Shown here: positions 45,328 to 53,312 of the stretch, piece after piece | How positions within the stretch are numbered: the first letter of the stretch is position 1 | How the letters are laid out: the number at the start of each line of letters is the position of its first letter | From: Catenovulum sediminis | GTDB taxonomy: Bacteria; Pseudomonadota; Gammaproteobacteria; Enterobacterales; Alteromonadaceae | Direction: 5' to 3' (one strand) | Length of the DNA: 64,000 nucleotides | Assembly: GCF_040270295.1 (NCBI RefSeq) | Contig: NZ_JBELOE010000217.1 | Notes under the pieces: model-generated | What the model was told of the DNA's origin: nothing | The model's input: only the letters and a program-made list of their open reading frames with translations | The model's database searches: none | Translations under genes and position numbers: made by a program

Positions 45328-46519
45328 TGCGTATGTATTTATTGAAGGGCTAGAAGATTCGCCAGTCATTTGTGCCATTGTCGAGCTAGACCCAGCCGCC
45401 AAAGTAGGCAAGTTTCGTTACGGTAAATCTTATTTGCAACGTGATGATGCCTTCCCACTGGATCCTTTACATTTACCCCTTGTTAGCGAACAGCTTGTTA
45501 CTCGGGTAAACAACGGTATGTTTGGCGCTATTTTAGACGCAGGAGCCGACAGTTGGGGTAAGAAATTAATATATTCGTTACATACAACAAAACCCAAAGA
45601 CGACTTAGATCTGGTATTGGCCGGTTCTGGCATGGGAGTTGGCGCACTCACTTTTAGTTTCTCGAGAACGGCCAGCACACCCAAACGTAATAAGAATACC
45701 ATTGGCGATATCCCAATGTTATTGAAAGGTAAACAAGCGATATTGGCTAATCTAGACATTTCCAATGAAGTAAAAAAGGCATTTCAATTCGGCGCTAGTA
45801 TGGGCGGGGCGAGACCCAAAACCATTGTTGAAGACGGCGGTATTAGTTACTTAGCTAAGTTTAACCGTAATGACGACCTCTTTAACGTCTGTCGTGTTGA
45901 ACATGCTTGTATGAATATGCTGTCAGAGTTAAAAGACCTGCATGTGCGAGTCGCCAATACTAAGCTGCTTGAAAATCACGATGAAGATATTTTGCTCGTA
46001 GAGCGTTTTGACTGTGCAAACTACCAACCGTCTCATCATTTTTTAAGTGCAAATTCACTCATTAATAAAATGAAGGTCACAGAACAATCGACCACAACAA
46101 CCTATAGCTACGGCGCTCTAGCTGAATTTAACATGAAGTATGGTGCCGAGCCGTTAGATTCTCATGAGCTGTTTGTTCGTATGGTTTTTAATATTTGTAT
46201 GGGCAATACCGACGACCACTCACGAAACCATGCATTTTTATACTCATTCAAAAATAGACACTGGCGCTTATCCAAAGCGTATGACGTGTTACCAATTAAT
46301 AATACTAGGCAACATGGTATTGGCATTGGTCAACAAGGTAGATTAGGTAGTATTGAAAATGCCATGTCGCAGGCAAAGCGATTTGGCCTGAATAGCAGAA
46401 AGGCAGAAAAGATTGCAAAAACCGTTATCGAACTAACGTCACAATGGGCAAACTATTTTAGCAGTAGCGGTGTTTCAGATGCGGATCTAGAAATATTGAA
46501 AGCGGTAATACCGGAATAA
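45317..46519 (+). CDS. HipA-family Ser/Thr kinase toxin, module 1
   Basis: This 400-residue protein starts at ATG 45317 (AAGGAG 7 bp upstream). It has the HipA N1 domain (FRYGKSYLQRDDAFPLDPL, then GMFGAILDAGADSWGKK), the loop GASMGGARPKTIV with YLAKF, LLVERFD, the catalytic loop NICMGNTDDHSRNHAFL and AYDVLP (metal-binding Asp). All kinase motifs look intact. HipA kinases phosphorylate a cytosolic target such as GltX and cause growth arrest when free of HipB. The reading frame ends inside a 12-bp tandem repeat. Confidence 0.87.
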   Translation: MTSSAYVFIEGLEDSPVICAIVELDPAAKVGKFRYGKSYLQRDDAFPLDPLHLPLVSEQLVTRVNNGMFGAILDAGADSWGKKLIYSLHTTKPKDDLDLVLAGSGMGVGALTFSFSRTASTPKRNKNTIGDIPMLLKGKQAILANLDISNEVKKAFQFGASMGGARPKTIVEDGGISYLAKFNRNDDLFNVCRVEHACMNMLSELKDLHVRVANTKLLENHDEDILLVERFDCANYQPSHHFLSANSLINKMKVTEQSTTTTYSYGALAEFNMKYGAEPLDSHELFVRMVFNICMGNTDDHSRNHAFLYSFKNRHWRLSKAYDVLPINNTRQHGIGIGQQGRLGSIENAMSQAKRFGLNSRKAEKIAKTVIELTSQWANYFSSSGVSDADLEILKAVIPE

Positions 46520-46544
46520 ATACCGGAATAAATACCGGAATAAA
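46509..46544 (+). repeat. Three tandem 12-bp repeats at the hipA stop codon
   Basis: TACCGGAATAAA is repeated three times without a gap. The first copy supplies the last codons and TAA stop of hipA module 1. Copy-number change would not alter the protein because each unit carries the stop in the same phase. Confidence 0.85.
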
Positions 46545-46554
46545 AGCAAACCCT

Positions 46555-46742
46555 CTAAACACAGGTCAATGAAAGTTTAAGACGAGCTTTAGCAACACCC
46601 ACTCGTTCGGCTAGTTTCAGGGCTTCTGCTTTAAATTCAGCGGTGTAAGTCTTGCGGATCTTTTTAGTTGTCATATTCACCTCGTTAAATCATTTTACTC
46701 ACTTAGCGTGGTGTCCAAAAGTATTGGATCAGATCAACTTTG
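46555..46742 (-). mobile_element. IS3-family remnant: truncated orfA and one terminal end
   Basis: The minus strand from ATG 46674 reads MTTKKIRKTYTAEFKAEAL, then KLAERVGVAKARLKLS, the N-terminus of an IS3-family OrfA transposase. It breaks off at a stop (46557-46555) after 39 residues. Upstream, 46703-46740 carries GGTGTCCAAAAGTATTGGAT, typical of the ends of IS3-group elements. OrfB and the other end are missing, so the element is dead. It sits directly behind hipBA module 1. Confidence 0.75.
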
Positions 46743-46773
46743 TGTAGACCTAGTGCTTCTAAACAACGCGCTT

Positions 46774-48093
46774 TTACCATCTCTGAGGTAAATACTGCGT
46801 GAAATACAAAGGCATCACGATATTGGTTTGTTCTAACGCTGAAGAGCCTTGTGTACCAGTTAACTTAAAGGTTTTACTTGGAGTACATTTTTCAACGTAG
46901 GATGCCAACGATTTTGCTCTTGTACGTTTACCACTTTTGACTTCAACAGGAACGATATCGCCTTCATCGGTTGCCAAAATAAATTCGATTTCGGCGCGGG
47001 CGTCATTCCATGAATAGCTTGGGTCAACACCAATAGCAGTGAGCTCTTGTTGCACAAAGTTTTCAGCCACATAGCCTTTGTATTCATAGTTTTGTTGCTT
47101 AATCTCTTTATAACTGCTGCCTAGCATATGATTGAGCAGGCCCACATCAAACAGAAACAGTTTAACCATATTTTCTTTTTTATAGGCCGCCAGCGGAGAT
47201 TTCGGCAATCCTTCAACAGGGTAGTTAGGCAAGGCTAAGCGGCAACAGTGAAGCCAATGGATCGCTGTTTCAAAATCGCTATAACGAGATTTACGCTCAT
47301 GCACATGCTTAAATTTAAAGCGTTTAACAGACTCATCACTCACAAGTGATAGCTGCGCTGGAATGCTATTAAACACAGATTCAATCAGTGTGGCATCGAC
47401 CTTGCCCGCGTACTTACCAAAATCGCGGCGATAACCTTCAACTAAATCGGCATGAATTTTTGTGACTTTTTCAACACGCTCTAGAATGCTTGAATCCTTA
47501 AACTGATACCAAGCAGAAACGGCTTCCGGCATACCACCGGTAAAAAAGTAGTCAGTTAGTTTATCCATCAATTTAGTGTGCACTGCCGGTGTGCTTGCTT
47601 GACTATCAAACGCTTTGATCAGCGCTTGCTCGTTGGATGCGTAAATAAATTCTTGGAATGTCAGTGGTCGTAAATTGTATTGTTCTACCTTGCCCACAGG
47701 GAAGGTGTTGAGCAAACCAATGTTCGAACCGCTGGCTGCGACAAAATAGGACGGTGCTTTTTCAGCAAAATACTTAAGCGAAGTAACGGCGCGTTCACAT
47801 TCGCCAATTTCGTCTAATATCAGCAGATCGGTTTCCGGGTTGAACGCCTGATTGGTTAACAGCTCAATGTTCATTATTAACTCGTCAGGTGACAGTGAGC
47901 CATCGAACGCTTCTTTGTAGGCAGGATTTTCAAGGAAGTCGATACGAAGGATATTGGTAAAGGTATCACCAAACAACTCTTGCAGCAGATAGGTTTTACC
48001 CGTTTGTCTCGCGCCATCAATCAATAATGGCTTACGCACAGGTTGGTTTTTCCATGCTATTAGGGCGTTGAGTAAGTTACGCTGCATTGTCAT
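46774..48093 (-). CDS. AAA_14/DUF4143 ATP-binding protein
   Basis: This 439-residue protein has a Walker A motif in LIDGARQTGKTYLLQELFGD, a Walker B motif in DLLILDEIGECERAVTSLKYF, the sensor segment SGSNIGLL and a C-terminal DUF4143 nuclease-like domain (AENFVQQELTAIGVD, EIEFILATDEGDIVPVEVKSGKRTRAKSL). The D/E...E-V-K arrangement resembles PD-(D/E)xK folds. Members are common, mobile and functionally undefined; stress or defence-like roles have been suggested. It stands alone, preceded by two tandem palindromes. Confidence 0.85.
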   Translation of the reverse strand: MTMQRNLLNALIAWKNQPVRKPLLIDGARQTGKTYLLQELFGDTFTNILRIDFLENPAYKEAFDGSLSPDELIMNIELLTNQAFNPETDLLILDEIGECERAVTSLKYFAEKAPSYFVAASGSNIGLLNTFPVGKVEQYNLRPLTFQEFIYASNEQALIKAFDSQASTPAVHTKLMDKLTDYFFTGGMPEAVSAWYQFKDSSILERVEKVTKIHADLVEGYRRDFGKYAGKVDATLIESVFNSIPAQLSLVSDESVKRFKFKHVHERKSRYSDFETAIHWLHCCRLALPNYPVEGLPKSPLAAYKKENMVKLFLFDVGLLNHMLGSSYKEIKQQNYEYKGYVAENFVQQELTAIGVDPSYSWNDARAEIEFILATDEGDIVPVEVKSGKRTRAKSLASYVEKCTPSKTFKLTGTQGSSALEQTNIVMPLYFTQYLPQRW

Positions 48094-48139
48094 TTCCCGC
48101 CAATTAAGACTGTTAACTGCCTGTAGTATAACTCAGTCC

Positions 48140-48195
48140 ACACTTTTACGCGCATAAAAGTGTGATATTTTACATTTTTATGCGCATAAAAGTGT
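48140..48195. promoter_or_regulatory. Two tandem TATGCGCATA palindromes upstream of the AAA_14 gene
   Basis: ACACTTTTA-CGCGCA-TAAAAGTGT (48140-48163) and TTTTTATGCGCATAAAAG with GTGT (48175-48195) are adjacent near-copies about 32 bp apart. They lie 47-102 bp upstream of the ATPase start codon. The shape is that of an operator bound by a dimeric regulator, possibly the XRE protein encoded next to it. Confidence 0.55.
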
Positions 48196-48317
48196 AGTTG
48201 GATTCTGGTTGAGTACAAAACAGCCCCTTAATAGCTATCTTTCTCCTCTGAAGCTGCCCTTGTTGGCCAAGTTTTAGTCATGTGGACATGGGCAAATGCT
48301 ATAAGAATATGACGCTT

Positions 48318-48632
48318 TTATTTTTTATTTAGCAATTGGATGTCTTGCAGCTTTCTTCCTAGCTCGTCATCACGGGCGACCTTGGTTAGGTCGTCTAACA
48401 AGCCAAGGACTGCCAAAACCTTAACGTAGTGACCAAGTGAAACGGAAGGATCACCTTTTGATATTTTACGCAGTGTTGGCTTAGAAATCCCTGTCCTACT
48501 ATGCATCATTTCTTGGGTAATGCCGCGTCGCTTCATTGCCAATGTTAAGTTTTCACCCAAGATGTTTAACATCTTCCTTTGTCGAGGGAATATGACCGCA
48601 GTGCGTTTTGATTGTGGCTCGCCAGTATTCAT
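48318..48632 (-). CDS. Orphan XRE-family HTH regulator
   Basis: This 104-residue protein starts at ATG 48632 (MNTGEPQSK). The alternative TTG at 48653 lies inside an operator-like sequence. The HTH is LGENLTLAMKRRGITQEMMHSRTGISKPTLRKISKGDPSVSLGHYVKVLAVLGLLDDL. It resembles antitoxin-type XRE proteins that accompany HipA, but no toxin gene follows; 224 bp downstream is the AAA_14 gene. It may be what remains of a toxin-antitoxin pair or a solitary regulator. Confidence 0.78.
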   Translation of the reverse strand: MNTGEPQSKRTAVIFPRQRKMLNILGENLTLAMKRRGITQEMMHSRTGISKPTLRKISKGDPSVSLGHYVKVLAVLGLLDDLTKVARDDELGRKLQDIQLLNKK

Positions 48633-48633
48633 A

Positions 48634-48683
48634 GTGAAACTATATTTTCTCAATTCTGAAGCTAGTGAAATTATAGTTTCACT
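48634..48683. promoter_or_regulatory. AGTGAAAC operator pair upstream of the orphan XRE gene
   Basis: AGTGAAA-TTATAG-TTTCACT (48664-48683) is a palindrome with perfect 7-bp arms. A second half site, AGTGAAACTATA, begins at 48633, two bases from the start codon. Spacing is about 31 bp. The arrangement suits tight autorepression by the XRE protein. Confidence 0.55.
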
Positions 48684-48754
48684 TTAATTTTCAAGTTGTA
48701 AAGCAATAAATTACCAATATCTCGAAATAAAGTGAGCCAAGATCTGAACAGGTC

Positions 48755-48832
48755 ATGTCGATTAGATCGACATATCAATTTTACGTGTCGATTTTTTACT
48801 GTTTTTTCGACATGACTTTCTTATGTGTCGAT
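48755..48832. promoter_or_regulatory. Cluster of four TGTCGAT/ATCGACA-type sites
   Basis: ATGTCGAT-TAG-ATCGACAT (48755-48773) is a perfect inverted repeat. Further copies are TGTCGAT (48786-48792), TCGACATG (48807-48814) and TGTCGAT (48826-48832). They lie in the 48684-49245 gap, where no gene remains. The cluster may be an operator or recombinase-binding array left after deletion of its gene. A separate segment at 49183-49208 resembles the repeat at 50551 and 52796. Confidence 0.45.
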
Positions 48833-49245
48833 ATACTCAACATATCAACACTCAACTAATACGACTTACCGAAACCGAGTTTTGAGTAGAAAGTGTCAAA
48901 GTAGTACGCTATCTCTTGGGCTTTTGGGGCAGTCTGGGCAAAGCCTTAATTCATGCCGCTTAGCCACACACCAATAGTGGCTTGGGTAAAGCGATTAATT
49001 TTTATAAATATTTATCAACTAATATTTTACCCATTGCTTTAACTGTCGGTATAAATTATCCGGCAATCCTGATATAAAAATTGTTTAAGTTTACTCAATA
49101 TTTTTGACGTTCTCATTGAGCAGTTATCTACTCTTTAAAAAAATCAAAAATTTACCTAAATAACCGTTCAAAATGCCAGTTTGCCCACCACTTACCTATA
49201 GCTTTCACGATTTTTTGCAAATACCGGATCAAATGCAAGGGATAG

Positions 49246-50457
49246 CTAAAAAAAGTGTTTTTCCATTAACTCATTAAACATTTCAAACGCCTCTATTTTT
49301 TCTATTTCTTGCCTAGCTGCTAATTCGCGATTTAGCAGCTTCAAGTTTGTGCATTCATTAATCAGATATTCTATACCCTTTTGTTTTTCGTTTAAGGTTT
49401 CAAGGTGTGCTTGAATATTCGCTTTTATTTGTTTTTTAGAACCTTCGCCAAATCGCCTCCAAACCATATTTTGCGGCGAATCAGGCTGTATAATTTGTTG
49501 ATGCTCTAGCTCAAGGTCTCTTAACTTATTATATAACAACTCAATAATAGCCGCTGTAGATTCGCCATCTAAATTAATTTCCGCTTCAGGTACGTATTGA
49601 CTATACAAGGTGAAAATGGTGAAAACGTCATTTTGTTGTTTAGCGCTAGAAAGCTTTTGCATTAAGTCTATTTTGTCTTGTTTCTTTATCTCATTTTGCT
49701 CTTTGTCTGGGTGTAGTATTTGAGCCAATTTTTTATACATTTTATTAATTTGGCTACTTTTAAATAATGCATTTAATTTTTTTTCTAATCCCTCGTCATG
49801 CTCAAAGTGATTTTGTTGAGATTGATAGCCACTAAAAGGGTCTTCATCGTCAAAAATATAGTCATCTTCAAATGGGTCGTCCTTTCCCACGTTTTCATAT
49901 TCAGCAAACTCATCATCTTCATTTTGTTCAAGAATGCTTTCTATATAAGCTTGTAAGTTGTCAGGGTCAAGCGCCATTTCGATTAATTCAGCGTCGGTCA
50001 AGTCGACGTCCATTTCGAGTATATCCTCTAACATGTCACGTACATCGTCGGGATCAACATCCTCATTTACCATATTTGAATCGTCTAATACCCTTGATAA
50101 CTGATCGTGGATATTTAAACGCATTTCATGGGTATCAATACCTCTGCTAAATGGATTGTCAGCAATATAATTAATTTCTAATTCAATCCAGTCTAATAAA
50201 CAAGAACGCCTTGTTTCTGACAAAGATTTTCGAGAAAGAAAGCCAGTTAAATGGTGAACTAACTTTGCTGTTGACTGTGTTATGTTGGCTTCCTTTTCTT
50301 CTGCCAACAGGCAAAAATCCTGATAAAAATCTTCTATTTTTGTTTTTAACTCTTCATTACGTATTTGTTGTTTTTCGATTTTTTTCCATACTTTATTTAG
50401 AGCTTGATTGGATGACGTATTGTCTTTATTTTTAAATTTTATATTGGCAAGGGTCAT
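49246..50457 (-). CDS. J-domain-like protein, paralogue 2
   Basis: This 403-residue protein is a paralogue of the protein at 35916-37130, colinear along the whole length. Shared segments include SSQINKMYKKLAQILHPDK with the HPD tripeptide, QNDVFTIFTLYSQ, EAEINLD and SPQNMVWRRFGEGSKKQIKA. The acidic N-terminal half is more diverged. The two copies lie in the same orientation, on either side of the pectate lyase and first hipBA module. Function is inferred to be co-chaperone-like. Confidence 0.7.
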   Translation of the reverse strand: MTLANIKFKNKDNTSSNQALNKVWKKIEKQQIRNEELKTKIEDFYQDFCLLAEEKEANITQSTAKLVHHLTGFLSRKSLSETRRSCLLDWIELEINYIADNPFSRGIDTHEMRLNIHDQLSRVLDDSNMVNEDVDPDDVRDMLEDILEMDVDLTDAELIEMALDPDNLQAYIESILEQNEDDEFAEYENVGKDDPFEDDYIFDDEDPFSGYQSQQNHFEHDEGLEKKLNALFKSSQINKMYKKLAQILHPDKEQNEIKKQDKIDLMQKLSSAKQQNDVFTIFTLYSQYVPEAEINLDGESTAAIIELLYNKLRDLELEHQQIIQPDSPQNMVWRRFGEGSKKQIKANIQAHLETLNEKQKGIEYLINECTNLKLLNRELAARQEIEKIEAFEMFNELMEKHFF

Positions 50458-50550
50458 GGGAAAACCTTAGAAATATGTGACATAGTTCAGCTCTCTGCAA
50501 CCTAATGCAAAGGTTAAACGGAACAATGATAAATATATCCAACAAACTGG

Positions 50551-50694
50551 CTACCACTTACTTTTATTTAGCTTTGACCAAATCTTAGCTGCGAGTCTTG
50601 GTGATGGGTGCGGAAAAACAAGTCCGTTTTTACGATATGGTTATGGCTCCCAAAATAGCAGTTTTGAAAGGCTTTATCGAGCACGATTTTTCTC
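50551..50694 (+). repeat. Intergenic repeat copy upstream of hipBA module 2
   Basis: The segment shares ordered blocks with 52796-52934: ACCACTT, ACCAAATCTTAG, CGGAAAAACA, CCGTTTTT, TAGCAGTTTTGAA, GGCTTTATCGAG and GATTTTTC. A shorter partial copy is at 49183-49208. The rest of the 50458-50936 gap shows only a TATAAT-like box near 50901 and AAGGTG before the next start codon. Confidence 0.7.
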
Positions 50695-50936
50695 AATATA
50701 GTTTGGTTGATTCAGCTTAAAGCTGGGTACGGTATTTTGTAAGCGAACTATTCAAATTACTGCCCATTGTCCCAACTGCTCACAGTAAGTGAGCTCGTGC
50801 GCTACAAATTATCTATAATTGCACATCAAAAAGCACTTTATGATACATAATAGCTAATCACTCTTGTGTTTGCGGGATTAGGGTGATATGTTTTTGTATA
50901 TAATTATTCTTAATTGATGCATTAAGGTGTATCGAA

Positions 50937-51275
50937 ATGAGCTATGTAACAGAGCAGATACTAGAAAGCCTTCGAGAAGCTCGGGTACGTAAAGGTTTTA
51001 GTCAAAGAGAGCTGAGCGCGCGTTCGGGGGTGCCTCAAAGCCATATTTCGAAAATCGAGTCTGGCAGCGTTGATTTAAGAATGTCCAGTTTGATTGCTTT
51101 GGCCCGCGTGCTCGACCTTGAGTTATTGGTTGCGCCTAAAAAGTCTGTGCCTGCCATCAAGTCGATTATTCGAAGTAGCCAAGGTGCTCTCAACAGCCCT
51201 AGCAATAATGGCATCAACGATGAAGCTGAGCAAATGTCGCCCGCATATCAGTTAGAAGAAGACGACGATGACTAA
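50937..51275 (+). CDS. XRE-family HTH antitoxin (HipB-like), module 2
   Basis: This 112-residue protein has a Cro/C1 HTH (LESLREARVRKGFSQRELSARSGVPQSHISKIESGSVDLRMSSLIALARVLDLELLV) and an acidic C-terminal tail (QLEEDDDD), as in HipB proteins whose tail contacts HipA. AAGGTG lies 8 bp upstream of the ATG. It overlaps the hipA start by 8 bp. Confidence 0.87.
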   Translation: MSYVTEQILESLREARVRKGFSQRELSARSGVPQSHISKIESGSVDLRMSSLIALARVLDLELLVAPKKSVPAIKSIIRSSQGALNSPSNNGINDEAEQMSPAYQLEEDDDD

Positions 51276-52497
51276 TCATGTCTCTACGCTCAACGTTTTG
51301 CTCTACGGTGAATCCATCGCAACGATCACCCACGTGGGCAGTGATAGAACGCTTTTTGCCTTTATGGATTCGTATATTTATGACGAATCGCGGCCCGTGT
51401 TGGGGCTGGGTTTTAAAGATTCGCTAGGTGGCTTGCTGACTAACTTTAAACCTACCCAAACTAAGTTAACCCCGTTTTTTTCCAACCTTTTACCAGAAGA
51501 AACCATGCGTAATTACCTGGCAGAGCGTGCCGGTGTGAACCCAGCGCGGGAATTTTTTCTATTGTGGGTGTTAGGACAGGATTTAGCAGGCGCGATCACC
51601 GTCGAACCGGCTGATGGCGAAGCGCTGCCGCCTAACGTGCATCAAGACATTGACGATGAGACGAAAATAGATGCTCCAATGCGTTTTTCATTAGCGGGTG
51701 TGCAGTTGAAGTTTTCAGCCGTACAACAGGCAAACGGTGGTTTGACCATTCCAGCAACCGGTAAGGGTGGCTCTTGGATTGTGAAATTGCCGTCGTCTCG
51801 ATTTGACGCTGTGCCAGAGAATGAATATTCGATGATGGAACTGGCTCGCATGTTGGGAATGGATGTGCCGGAGACTCAGCTACTTCCCATTAGTCAGATT
51901 GCTAATATCCCACAAGGGATTGGAAAGTTTGGTGACTCATTTGAAAACGCTCAGGCCTTTGTGATCAAGCGCTTTGATCGTGCAGGTGATCAAGCCGTAC
52001 ACATTGAAGATTTTGCGCAAGTGTTTGGTGTCTATCCTCAAGATAAGTACAAAAAAGCCAGTATGCGCAATATTGCTCAGGTTATCGGCATCGAAGGCCA
52101 AGATGAAGACATCGCAGAATTTACTCGCAGATTGGTGTTCAATACCCTAATTGGCAATGCAGATATGCATTTGAAAAATTGGTCTGTGATCTACAAAGAC
52201 AAGCGCACTGCATCCATTGCGCCGGCTTATGACTTTGTTTCGACCATTCCATATATCCCCGATGATAGTGCATCGTTAAAGGTTAGCCGTAGCAAGAAAT
52301 TCAGTGATTTCACGCTGGATGAGCTGTCACACTTAGCGGCTAAAGCCATGTTGCCAGAAAAATTAGTGTTAGATACCGCCAAGCAAACCGTGGCAGGCTT
52401 TCATGAAATCTGGGCGAAAGAAAAGACGCATTTACCGCTTACCAAGTCGATGATTAAAGCAATTGAAACACACTTACGAAGCATATCGCTACGCTAA
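51268..52497 (+). CDS. HipA-family Ser/Thr kinase toxin, module 2
   Basis: This 409-residue protein is the most canonical HipA in the window: FSNLLPEETMRNYLAERAG, FSLAGVQLKFSA (ATP-loop region), GSWIVKLPSSRFDAVPENEYSMM, FVIKRFDR, NTLIGNADMHLKNWSV (catalytic loop) and APAYDFVST (metal-binding Asp). All catalytic residues appear intact. It is co-translated with the upstream antitoxin. The toxin is expected to phosphorylate a translation factor or tRNA synthetase. Confidence 0.9.
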   Translation: MTNHVSTLNVLLYGESIATITHVGSDRTLFAFMDSYIYDESRPVLGLGFKDSLGGLLTNFKPTQTKLTPFFSNLLPEETMRNYLAERAGVNPAREFFLLWVLGQDLAGAITVEPADGEALPPNVHQDIDDETKIDAPMRFSLAGVQLKFSAVQQANGGLTIPATGKGGSWIVKLPSSRFDAVPENEYSMMELARMLGMDVPETQLLPISQIANIPQGIGKFGDSFENAQAFVIKRFDRAGDQAVHIEDFAQVFGVYPQDKYKKASMRNIAQVIGIEGQDEDIAEFTRRLVFNTLIGNADMHLKNWSVIYKDKRTASIAPAYDFVSTIPYIPDDSASLKVSRSKKFSDFTLDELSHLAAKAMLPEKLVLDTAKQTVAGFHEIWAKEKTHLPLTKSMIKAIETHLRSISLR

Positions 52498-52594
52498 AAT
52501 ACGAAGCATCGCGTACTTCTTTTCGAAAATAAGCAGCGGCAATTCTAGCGTCTGCCAACGACATTAAAGGAAATTGTCCCAAGGTTGCTTCTCG

Positions 52595-52777
52595 TCATCC
52601 TTTGGCCGTGGTGTAGCGGATCATCCAGTCAGGCGAGCCCTGTTTGCGGACGCAAAAGTATAGCCTTTCACCATCTGAATATTTTTTGGGGTCGGCTTTG
52701 CTATATGCAATAACCTGTTTTGCTGTGAGTTTCCCATGTTTACTCCATAGTTGCTGAAATAATGGAGGGGGCAACAA
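52595..52777 (-). pseudogene. Tyrosine integrase fragment (DUF4102 arm-binding domain)
   Basis: The minus strand from ATG 52777 gives 60 residues: QQLWSKHGKLTAKQVIAYSK then SDGERLYFCVRKQGSPDW and MIRYTTAKG. This matches the N-terminal arm-binding domain of phage/island integrases (DG.GLyl.V...GsK.W..rY). It then stops, and no catalytic domain follows. It marks past integration activity in this island. Confidence 0.7.
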
Positions 52778-52795
52778 TGGCTGCCCACCAAATTG

Positions 52796-52934
52796 CTCAC
52801 CACTTGCCTATGGCTTTTACTAAATCTTAGTGGTGCTTCTTGGCTATGACTACGGAAAAACAGTGCCGTTTTTTTGCTGCTGCTAGGATTTAAAAATAGC
52901 TGTTTTGAAGGGCTTTATCGAGTGATTTTTCAAC
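52796..52934 (+). repeat. Intergenic repeat copy upstream of hipBA module 3
   Basis: This is the second copy of the ~140-bp segment described at 50551. It lies between the integrase fragment and the operators of module 3. The copies are diverged but colinear, suggesting an old duplication that carried toxin-antitoxin modules. Confidence 0.7.
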
Positions 52935-52947
52935 ACCCTACTTATTT

Positions 52948-53009
52948 GTGGATACAATAGTATTCACTTCCTGCTTTATTTCGCTACAATGGATATAACT
53001 GTATCCATT
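52948..53009. promoter_or_regulatory. Two GGATA/TATCC operators of hipBA module 3
   Basis: AATGGATA-TAACTG-TATCCATT (52988-53009) has perfect 8-bp arms. A weaker copy, GTGGATA-CAATAG-TATTCAC, is at 52948-52967, centred 41 bp away. The half sites resemble those of E. coli HipB operators, but in the opposite arrangement. They end 12 bp before the ATG of the antitoxin. Confidence 0.6.
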
Positions 53010-53021
53010 TGAATGTTGCGG

Positions 53022-53312
53022 ATGAATTTTACCTTACTTGATGATACCGATGTAAGCCAAGCTTATGCGGCTTATTTACGTGAGTTACGAAAGCAGGCAA
53101 AGTTGTCACGCGCTGCGTTGGCTGAGCGAAGCTGCGTACCTGCGGCCACCATTAAGAAGTTTGAGCTAACTGGGCAAATTTCATTTCGCCAATTATTGTT
53201 GCTTTGGCAGACCCTCGATTCGCTTGGGCGTTTGTACGAGCTCACACAACCTAGCAAAGAACGCTCTGCTATACCCACGAGTATTGATGAGGTGCTAAAA
53301 GATGAGTTTTAA
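53022..53312 (+). CDS. XRE-family HTH antitoxin, module 3
   Basis: This 96-residue protein starts at ATG 53022 (MNFTLLDDTDVSQ). An in-frame TTG at 53013 is less likely. The HTH is LRELRKQAKLSRAALAERSCVPAATIKKFELTGQISFRQLLLLWQTLDSL. It overlaps the hipA gene by 11 bp and probably binds the palindromes just upstream. Confidence 0.85.
   Translation: MNFTLLDDTDVSQAYAAYLRELRKQAKLSRAALAERSCVPAATIKKFELTGQISFRQLLLLWQTLDSLGRLYELTQPSKERSAIPTSIDEVLKDEF

Noticed and set aside
46774..48632. XRE regulator and AAA_14 protein as one toxin-antitoxin operon
   Set aside because: They are separated by 224 bp containing separate operator candidates, so a single operon is not supported.
50458..53021. Integron cassette array with attC sites
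   Set aside because: The intergenic repeats lack the paired GTTRRRY/RYYYAAC core sites and no integron integrase is seen.
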